From Amorphophallus konjac (taxonomy: Eukaryota; Streptophyta; Magnoliopsida; Alismatales; Araceae): a DNA stretch of 64,000 nucleotides. Shown piece by piece: positions 55,901 through 64,000 of this stretch. Location: the NCBI GenBank assembly GCA_022559845.1, contig CM040123.1, positions 321,885,933 through 321,949,932 of the forward strand. The letters run 5' to 3'. The position numbers were made by a program, and so were the translations under genes. The notes beneath the pieces were generated by a model, which saw nothing but the letters and a program-made list of their open reading frames with translations, did not search any database and had not been told where the DNA came from. Position 1 is the first letter of the stretch. Every line of letters begins with the position of its first letter.

Positions 55901-57711
55901 TTGCTTCCAATTGGGAGCAGCCCCTCCAAAGATCCCTGGTCTTTGTGGCTGCTTAAAGTTAACGTGCAGCTTTCTTCATGTGGATGAAGCTCGTCCAACT
56001 GTGGGCGGTGTAGTCTTCTCTTTTTATTATGTCCTATTGTATTGGGGCATGTTTCTTGCTTTGGCAAGTTCATCAATTTGGGTTATGTTACTTTATCTCT
56101 GTGGGTTTGGCTTTGTCTGTGCTTGTTCAGCAATGGTCCATTTATTTGTAATCTGCTCTTTCAGTGAAATGAAATGTCATCTTTCCATGAAAAAAAGGAG
56201 CAGCAAGGAGAACCACAACAAAAAGTGATGGAATAGTGAGTCCTACGGGGCTGGTGATGGATAGGTGGATTTACTATGTGCACAGAAAGGGAAAAAGCAA
56301 TGACCTTTGTATGAGATCAAGCATGTTGGTGTTATGGTGCACGACACATGTTTGGTTCCAATATAGCATCTATGCTGATGGAGAGTTTTGAGAGCTGACA
56401 ATATTAAAGCCCTGTGGTGGTGATGGCATTTGCTTTTCTAGGGCCGAGAGTCAGGAGAGACTGATGGCAGGAGGAATAATAGGTGCAGTGATAGAAATGA
56501 AGTCAATAGCAGGCAATGCGATGGATGGACTCTTAAGACAACGGAAAATGCTACTTCCCTGTGTACAACAGCCGGCATGGGTCTCCCCTGCTGAGTCCCT
56601 TGCTGGCGTCGCTGCTATTTATAGACCAAATGATTTGAGATATAGATAGATATACAAACGGTGAGAACAGGTATGTGGGAGACCGGAGATTGTCATCTGT
56701 GGGAGTTGATCGATGGTCCTACATTTGAAACAAATGGAAAATGACTTTTCTTTTAAAGAACTAATTATACACTTTTTTTTGGGGAGGGGGGATCTTTCAT
56801 GCTGCAAGATTGACTCTGAAATCTGAATCAAGCAACCATGGATGACTTTTCTTGGAGTAGTCACTGCAGTCTAATGGCCCAGCCCTTTTAGTAATCTGTT
56901 AAAATCAGATCGGTTTGGATAGGTCTGCTGTGCTGATTCTCGCTTGCTGTTTTCGTAACTTTTTTTGAAAGCTATAGTTTTGAATTTTGATCTTTCATTC
57001 TTCTCTAAAGAGTCCCTTCCACTTACAAGCTTCTAACATTATTATTTTTTGTATTCTCATGTACTTCTCTAATAATCATCACCATTCACGAAATGTTAGA
57101 CATATGGAATAGCATCCCTCGACGTCAAAAAACTTAAAGATGCGGGTTTATGCACTGCTGAATCTGTTGCATATTCCCCAAGAAAAGATCTTTTACAGAT
57201 CAAAGGAATCAGTGAAGCCAAAGTTGACAAAATCATTGAAGCAGGTATTTTTGCCCCCCCCCTATTTCTTCTTTTCTTCGTTTAGTTCTTCTTTACATCA
57301 ATTACAACTTACAACGGAATACTTCTTTTTTATTCTGTGACAGCCTCAAAACTAGTTCCATTAGGTTTCACCAGTGCCAGCCAACTCCATGCGCAGAGAC
57401 TTGAAATCATCCAGATTACCTCTGGATCTAGAGAGCTCGACAAGGTCTTGGAAGGTAATAGTTGTGTTGATGAATCTAGTTTTAGGATGTGTCTAGTGAA
57501 TGACATGGTTACTTATGTCCAGGGGGAATTGAGACTGGGTCCATTACTGAGATTTATGGAGAATTTCGCTCAGGGAAAACCCAACTTTGCCACACCTTAT
57601 GTGTCACCTGTCAGGTGATTAACCTATTCCCTTCCTGCATCGCTTTTACTAGGGGTGCAGGCTTTTTTATGCTACTGCATTGCTTATGATTTGATTATTT
57701 AACTTCAACAT

Positions 57712-57753
<42 letters not shown>

Positions 57754-58974
57754 CTGCCACCCCGATCACCTAATCTGTATGATTATTCAGTAATCAGGTT
57801 TGTTGGGATATCAGAAACACTTAATGTTGCTACACCAAGGTTGAGTAGAATCTTGAAGATCATTTGATTAATCAATGTTACCATTAAAGCCTTCTTTCAT
57901 TTATTTGGGTTGGCTACATGGATCTTTCCCTGCTGGTTTAATTTCTTGAATGCCATGTTTTCAACCTATGAAGGTCATATGTTTTCTTATCATGTCAAAC
58001 TATCTCAGTATAGGTATTCCTTGAGTCCTTTTGCTAATCTCCTTTTGAGTTTGATGGGACCGTCTAACTAGTGCCAAACTAAGATGATGGTTCACATCAC
58101 AGACCACCCAAGCTTAGTTTCCCTTTGCTTAATGTCTGTTGGTGCCACCCCAAAGTCTCCATGTATAATTGTGTTGTATATAGTGAAAACGAAATTTATC
58201 TGCTTCTCTGCCACACATTTTGTCTATATAGCCATTTTGATTGTAACAGAAGCATGTAAGAAAATTTTCAAATATTTATTTTTCTTAGGATCTAAGTTGC
58301 AATCTGAACTGATCAGATTCAGTGAATCTGGATCCTTGAGCATAGCAATTTTATCCTATAAAATGCATTGCTTTTATGTAATTAACTTGATGCTACAATG
58401 GCCATGAACTGTAACTGCATGGATGCAAACACTTCTTATTGATCTATAACGCTTTCTTTTTTCCTCCCATTTTCAGCTTCCACTTGATCAAGGTGGTGGT
58501 GAAGGAAAAGCATTGTATATTGATGCAGAAGGGACCTTCAGGCCCCAAAGACTCTTACAGATAGCAGACAGGTGTCAGTCATAATGCAAGGGAATGTGTT
58601 GTCTTCGGCCATTGAAATTTTGTAACTTATTGGCCTGGTTGCATTTCAGGTTTGGTTTGAATGGTGCTGATGTTTTGGAGAATGTAGCTTATGCCAGAGC
58701 ATATAACACAGACCATCAATCACGACTGTTGCTTGAAGCAGCTTCAATGATGGTGGAGGCCAGGTATTCCACTGTCTGTTCTCTTCTTCCTCAAAATGGA
58801 TCCCTAGGTTGACCTTGGAATGTTAATGTTATCAATTCTGCTTAGGTGTTGACAGAGTTTGTGTGTATTCCTTGCTGTGCATACAGTTCTATCTCAACAT
58901 CAATTGTATATTCATCAACTCAACACATCATAATTTTACTCGGAGATGTTTGACTGATGTTTCTGGATCGATTG

Positions 58975-59039
<65 letters not shown>

Positions 59040-61276
59040 CAGTTAAACATGTTTGTTGGAACACAGCTGGAATGTTGTTTTCATGAATATGAACTTTAGA
59101 TTATTTGTTTGGACAGGTTTGCTCTTATGATAGTGGATAGTGCAACAGCTCTCTACAGAACTGATTTTTCTGGAAGGGGTGAATTGTCAGCAAGGCAAAT
59201 GCATCTGGCAAAGTTCCTGAGGAGTCTCCAGAAGTTGGCTGATGAGGTAAGAAGATGGGTATAAGCAATATTTTGAAAACTGGATTGGCTATCAAACTGG
59301 AGTGGCCTTTGATTTGGTCTTTGCCTAAGGCCAATGTTTGTTTCGATCTGGTCTATTTCCCTTTTATAGAAAATTTATATGGCATGGTAGTGTGTATGTT
59401 TCATTCTTAAAGGAGGGTTCGGATTGAGCAGCTTTAGACTGCCTTAAAACCTGGACTGGTCTGGCCAGTCTGACTGGTTAATCCTTCGGCTTGCAAAGCA
59501 GTTAAAGTCCATAACATGTCTACAATCATTTAACCCACCCCCGTGTCCAAACCAGTGATAGGTTGACAAAACTGGCCAGCTATCTACTTTGCTTACCTAT
59601 CTGATGGGGTGGCGGGGTGTGCATTTGAAATATGACTAACTTTTCCCTCTCTACATTCTAGGATCCAATGAGCATGCTTTTTTCATCTAATTGCCATTCA
59701 CTATTCTCTGAGATGCATAAAAAATTGAAGTTTGGCAGCCAACTGCAGGAGAGAATGGCTTCTACCGATGGGCAACCGGCAGCACAACAGCTGGCTCTAA
59801 TTATTGATATATGATGTCGTCTTTCTTCATTTTATATAATATTTACCCTTCAATGGGATTTTTGCATGAAAGCCATTGTTAGAGGTGAATTTGCACAAAA
59901 ATCATTCCTAGAAATATATTAGCAGACATATCATTGGGTTAATTCAAATAGTGCACAAATGCCATTTAAGCGTGATTTTTTTGCAAGTTTTTGGTAAAAA
60001 GAAGTGATATGCGTGCAAATAAGTATGGCATTTTTGCACAATTCAGATTTACACAGTGATATACCTGCTAATGCATTTCTAGGAATGATTTTTTTGCAAA
60101 TTAACCTCTAACAATGGTTTTCATGCAAAAAACCCTTTAATTTATCAAGTATAAAATTACATGGTAACATTTGAATCAGTATTCTGGGTTGAGTTGCATT
60201 GTAAACATTGGTTTTAAACTCTACCATGTGCAGGCCCATTGGCAGCACTAGGTAACATTCCCCATGCTGGGCACCTTTCGTGTTACAGAAATTCGTAGTA
60301 AGTAAAAAGGCAGGAGAAAGGGGATTCAAATAAAAGAAGGGAGTGAAAGAGGAAAAGGATAAAAGTAGATGGATGCGATGCAAAACAGGTGGGGGAGTTG
60401 TAGGTGCGGTTGTGGCCTGTTAATGACGGCTTGAATTCTGTTGCTAAAAGTGATTGGGTCCGTCGCACCTGAAATGCATCACATGCGTGTAGCCCATTCC
60501 ACAGGAAAAACAAGGGTTCCGATCATCTAGAGGTAGATCATGTGATGCCCTGGGTTTGTGTGGGGTGTTCGGTGCTCCTTTTTTTTTCTTTTACTTATTG
60601 TAGACATAGGGTGTCCAATGGAGATCAGGATGTTCCGTTGCGGTCTGCTGCCTGTGGACAAAACCAGGGAAGTAGACTGTGGTATGGTTTTATATTGGCC
60701 AGTTTCTCTGTAAAACCACACCAAAGCAGCTGATTTTGGATCAGTTATGTCTGTAGAGGATGTTGATCTTTTGATAAATCAGATAGGAAAGATTGGTTCT
60801 TCTTGTTTTCTCTGGTCTGACCTGCTGGTCCAGTCTGATCTTCAAAATACTGAATATAACTTTTTCTGTGCAAAAGCTTGTGGTATTTGTTCTTCGTATT
60901 AATCAAAATTTCCATTGCTTTATCACTTCGCTGGATGCAGTTTGGAGTTGCAGTGGTCATCACAAATCAAGTTGTTGCACAAGTAGATGGTTCAGCAATC
61001 TTTGCTGGGCCACAAATTAAGCCTATTGGTGGGAATATTATGGCTCATGCCAGTACAACGAGGTCAGCTGGTTGATTTATGATCTGCTTTATTCTAGTGA
61101 TTTTTTTTTTTCCAAATTGCCCCATTGTTTCTTACGCCTGGCTCTTGAACAGGCTTGCTCTCCGCAAGGGAAGAGGAGAGGAGCGCATCTGTAAAGTAAT
61201 TGCCTCCCCATGTTTAGCAGAAGCTGAAGCGAGGTTCCAGATCTCCTCTGAAGGTGTAACTGATGTAAAGGATTGA
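52914..61276 (+). CDS. RAD51: RAD51 recombinase (9 exons, 344 aa)
   Basis: Exons: 52914-53015, 57100-57244, 57344-57454, 57523-57614, 58477-58571, 58650-58763, 59117-59246, 60941-61062, 61153-61276, all GT-AG. RAD51 forms ATP-dependent filaments on single-stranded DNA and performs strand exchange in homologous recombination and meiosis, in the nucleus. Seen in order: a Gln/Glu-rich N-terminus, helix-hairpin-helix ([18 protein letters not shown], about 65-82), Walker A GEFRSGKT (132-139), [11 protein letters not shown], Walker B LMIVD (223-227), the L1 region ([14 protein letters not shown]), L2 region (about 264-303) and the end [14 protein letters not shown]. Length matches plant RAD51. The start fits the family and lies just after a GC-rich leader. 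All key residues are present. Intron 1 is 4.1 kb because of insertions. Confidence 0.97.
54396..56197 (+). mobile_element. LINE-like retroposed segment in RAD51 intron 1
   Basis: The segment is flanked by GAGTAGCAAGGAGAGCC (54381-54397) and GAGCAGCAAGGAGAACC (56198-56214), 15 of 17 identical. It ends in an A-rich tail (ATGAAAAAAA, 56188-56196) after TTTGTAATCTGCTCTTTCAG-like sequence typical of plant L1 3' ends. No reverse transcriptase survives. The pyrimidine-rich 54480-54820 and short frames at 55560-56228 are not recognised. It contains a TRIM-like insertion. Confidence 0.5.
54821..55483 (+). mobile_element. TRIM-like miniature LTR element
   Basis: Two direct repeats of about 290 bp: 54821-55110 (its start looks partly deleted) and 55187-55483. 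Both end GTGACA, and the second starts TGTAGTGACCC. Four bases after the first repeat stands TGGTATCAGAG (55114-55124), a tRNA-Met primer site. Only 76 bp lie between the repeats. Each repeat carries an AGTCCCATATCAG-type block known from small plant LTR elements. No coding capacity. Confidence 0.7.
57715..57753 (+). repeat. (GA)n microsatellite in RAD51 intron 4
   Basis: About nineteen uninterrupted GA units. Confidence 0.95.
58975..59034 (+). repeat. (TA)n(GA)n microsatellite in RAD51 intron 6
   Basis: About eleven TA units run directly into about nineteen GA units. Confidence 0.95.
59855..60135. mobile_element. Foldback MITE in RAD51 intron 7
   Basis: Arms of about 80-90 bp are inverted: GGGATTTTTGCATGAAAGCC... 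at the left and ...GGTTTTCATGCAAAAAACCC at the right. Both contain CATTGTTAGAGGT and ATCATTCCTAGAAAT. The central spacer is about 110 bp. Possible flanking duplication TTCAAT/TTTAAT. A related sequence is at about 62832-62920. Confidence 0.75.
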
Positions 61277-61960
61277 CATCAACGCCATCTTCAAATTTTG
61301 ATGGTTTATGTCCTCAAAAGATCAGCTTTCAATTCTTGTGAGTGCGAGTAGCAACATGTTTCAGTGAGAAATCTTGTCACCTTTGCAAGCATGTAAAGTT
61401 TATGAATTACTTTTGATCATGTGTCCCCATGCTGATTGTAAGATTTGTTATCTGGGCCAGTGATTCTGTAACATCATCCCCCCTGGTCTTTTGACTGTAT
61501 AGCCACAAAGTATACCATATTGGTTGGCAACGCCATCCATGTTGCTACACGTTGATTCTGGCGTGCTTGAGTTTCCTTATTAGCAATTGAATGCTGCCTT
61601 GGCAATGCAACGTACTCAAGTGCCAGATAAAGTTTAGTTACTGGAGTGCCTGATTCTCGTTAGAGGATTGTCTAAGTCGATGTAGAACGCTGAATCGCCC
61701 TATGCTTGTTCCATCTTGTGAGATTTTTTCTTCTTTTATCAGTGTCTAGATATAGGTCAAATGCCTGAGAACAAAATTCAAAATTGATTGGGTAGTGAAT
61801 TTTTATCGTCTTGGGTTTGAAATCTCTGAATGTGGAGACTTCATATATCATCATCGTACTGCAATCCTAAATGTTCCTTGAAAAGGATATTGGATTTGGT
61901 GTCCGAGAAATGAAATAAACTACCTTCTCAATCACCAAGAAGGCAAGACTCTTCCGTGTT
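61277..61960 (+). terminator. RAD51 3' UTR and downstream flank
   Basis: Non-coding after the TGA. A/T-rich sequence with a possible poly(A) signal GAAATAAAC at about 61911; earlier weak signals are possible. Nothing else seen. Confidence 0.35.
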
Positions 61961-62004
61961 TGTTGGAGTATGGTGTGATTCACGAGGGGTGGCGCTTTGG
62001 TACT

Positions 62005-62314
62005 GGGTTATTCTAAAGTTAATAATTGCGTCACTTTGATAGAGGGTTTTCCTCCACTTGTCTTGGGGATAACTTTCATTTTATTTTTTTTTTGATTTGA
62101 CAGAGGGATACAAATATTCGGGTTGGATTGAAAGATAATCGTCGTTTAATCTGGATAGTGTGATCCACTTAAATAGGTGGAACAATTTAACCCACCTCTC
62201 TCATCAAAGTATATGGGAGTAAGTGGAATGATAGATTAATCTAAAGAGAATATCTCTCTATTTATCTGACCCTCTATCAAAGTGACGCTAAAATTTAACC
62301 TAGAGTTAACTCCC
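62005..62314. mobile_element. Small inverted-repeat element (MITE)
   Basis: Left arm 62005-62048 (GGGTTATTCTAAAGTTAA, then GCGTCACTTTGATAGAGGG) is mirrored at 62270-62314 (CCCTCTATCAAAGTGACGC, then TTAACCTAGAGTTAACTCCC). 310 bp in all; no coding capacity and no clear duplication. Confidence 0.7.
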
Positions 62315-62814
62315 GATTACGGAACCGCATGTGGAGCTTGGTTAGGTTAACCAAGCCCCTTTTGCGCTCAAATCTCACTTTCGCCCTCAAGCCCCGCATC
62401 GCCCTCTTCTCCTTCTTAGCTTGACTCCCTCTTCTTTGGCTCTAGAGTAGCCTTATCTAGCAACAGGTAGAGCAGCTCTGGCTCCAAAGCCTGACAATGT
62501 CCCCGCCATGCCCTCTTTGACTATCAACGACAAGCAGAGTAGCCATGACTCCAAAGCCCGACAATGCCCCTACCTTACCCGCCTTTGCTCGCCTGACGAT
62601 GATGACCCTGCTAAGCTTGCACGGCCAGCGACATAAGCCCTTGCCTTGCCCCGCCCCGCCATGCCTGCCCGACAATGCTCCAGTAGCGCCCTGCATTGCC
62701 ATCACCCCCCTCTCTCACCCAATCACTCTGACCACTGCAGCGAACGGAAGGTTATTGTGCGCGGAAAAATATTGTTCGTATCCCAAAACATTATGCCATG
62801 AATAGTAACGGATG
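62315..62814. other. Non-coding, C-rich, with weak repeats
   Basis: A unit around CTGGCTCCAAAGCCTGACAATG (62474) is repeated at 62545-62567 and weakly at 62660. The short frame at 62545-62805 is not recognised as a gene. Confidence 0.4.
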
Positions 62815-63214
62815 GGTATTTAGTCACGGGATTTTTGCACAAAAATTATTGTTACAAACGAAATAGCATATATATCGTTCTTAGAAACGTATTAATGTAT
62901 ATATCACCATTTTTTAAAAAAATTCAAATATGTTATTATCGTAACCCCTGTTATCATCTGTCAATTTGATCATAGATAAGTCTAATCAGATATGAGAAAA
63001 GATGAAAATACCCATGATTATCTCTCTTAAGGTCTGAGTTATTTGTAAAAAAACTTAAATAAAATTTTAAAGTAGAAATAACACATCTAATAAGGGTATA
63101 TAAATAAATAACAAGATTTCAAGGTTAAAATGCAAGGAGAGTCATCTTCTTTCTCTCCTCTTCTGATGGATTTCCCAAACCCTAAATAGATGACATAGCA
63201 GGGAGGTGGGGGAC
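62815..63214. other. Non-coding, AT-rich, partly related to the 59.9 kb MITE
   Basis: GGGATTTTTGCACAAAAATTATTGTTACAAACG resembles one arm of the element in RAD51 intron 7, without the second arm. Confidence 0.4.
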
Positions 63215-64000
63215 TGTGGACGCACTTTTTTATCGGTTCTTCATCTTTTTTATTTATTTATTATTTTTTATTTACATCGTTTATTAGTGCATGGACGTGC
63301 CCGTCACCATGTGACAGTTTGTTCGGACTCAAAGATCGAGGTGGTCTAGAGCCGCTGGTGCGCGTCGTCTGACTGATCAGACGATAGTGGGTATCGGGTC
63401 GAGATTGGAACCCGCCGTGCCATAAAAGGCCATGACGTTAATTACATATCCCCGAAGGGGAGAACACCCTTGATTAATCGCTAGGAAAAGGGGCTATGGC
63501 CTAACATTAGCATTGATGAAATGGGTAAAGGGGAACTTGAAACGTGGCAAACTGTCCCCCTAGTGGGGTGAAAGCGTTCAAATCATATCGGTCATTCATC
63601 GGTCTCTTCATGTTCGGATAGGAATCCGAGTTGAAAGCACGTCGAAGATATTTACAATCTTCGGGCAAATGTCTACCGAGGACACAATAAGTTTGATGTT
63701 TAATAAAAGAGTGGGATTAGATCCCAATGAAAACAGATCAGATTTAGTGGGCTATTGGCCCGAGGCAATGCCAGGTCATGGCCATATTGGGGTGGTCCCC
63801 GAGATCCAAACACGACTTACCGAGGCATCATTATTATTCCATTCACGCATGGTATAGGGGGGGAGGAGCCTCGAGTCAAACGCCATTGACCCTTTAAGGA
63901 TCACTATATTCTTGTTATTATTTTATTATTATTATTATTTACTTCTTTTTTATTATCTCTTTTGATTATTTTCCCTTTTTTATGATCATAATTATTATTT
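63215..64000 (-). mobile_element. Family C LTR, second copy, inverted and cut by window edge
   Basis: It starts TGTGGACGCACTTTT at 63215, the complement of the family C end at 35076. It runs in parallel with the complement of 35076 down to about 33850: the CAGACGAT block, ATTACATNNCCC, CACCCTTGATTAATCGC and the CATTCATCGGTC...ATGTTCGGA unit all match in order. It ends in (ATT)n like 33195-33330. It is well diverged from the first copy. Confidence 0.75.

Overview
The window is a piece of a large, repeat-rich plant nuclear genome. The evidence is intron-rich genes with GT-AG splicing, two complete and recognisable plant genes, and many plant transposon families. The protein sequences and the style of retrotransposon fit an angiosperm, probably a non-grass monocot; that placement is inference.

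Layout. 1-3.1 kb: the C-terminal part of a hAT-type transposase gene with a long disordered tail, followed by a separate BED zinc-finger piece; both carry a break. 3.1-9.1 kb: AT-rich and repeat-derived DNA, including an LTR-like stretch with a TATA box and many CGGTC/GACCG motifs. 9.1-38.1 kb: a nest of Sirevirus-type Ty1/copia DNA. Family A lies on the minus strand: two long LTRs, tRNA-Met primer site, gag with three zinc knuckles, polypurine tract, and no recognisable pol. Family B is present as a head-to-head inverted pair (arms about 2.5 kb, spacer about 1 kb) and as a second inverted LTR arrangement at 35.7-38.1 kb. Into this nest are inserted a 1.5 kb TIR element flanked by TAA (27.07-28.59 kb) and a 4.9 kb element that looks like a solo LTR of a third family (C), flanked by a perfect 5 bp duplication (30.2-35.1 kb). 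38.1-39.7 kb: a broken Ty3/gypsy gag and its leader on the minus strand.

41.2-50.8 kb: a complete alanine aminotransferase gene, 15 exons, 531 residues, with a probable mitochondrial presequence and a second in-frame Met in a better context. One intron uses a GC donor. Intron 5 holds a 1.0 kb hAT-type non-autonomous element with an 8 bp duplication. 52.9-61.3 kb: a complete RAD51 recombinase gene, 9 exons, 344 residues, with an E2F-type site just upstream. Its first intron holds a LINE-like insertion that itself contains a small TRIM-like LTR element. 61.3-64 kb: the RAD51 3' region, small inverted-repeat elements, and at the right edge an inverted partial copy of family C.

The two host genes are unrelated in function (pyruvate/glutamate transamination; homologous recombination) and simply lie in the same orientation about 2.2 kb apart. 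The most unusual structure is in the retroelement LTRs: arrays of GTCGAC-centred palindromes upstream of the TATA boxes of two different families, and in family B a transcribed string of about eight short hairpins separated by GT-rich spacers. I saw no CRISPR array, rRNA or intact tRNA gene, and no bacterial-type system.
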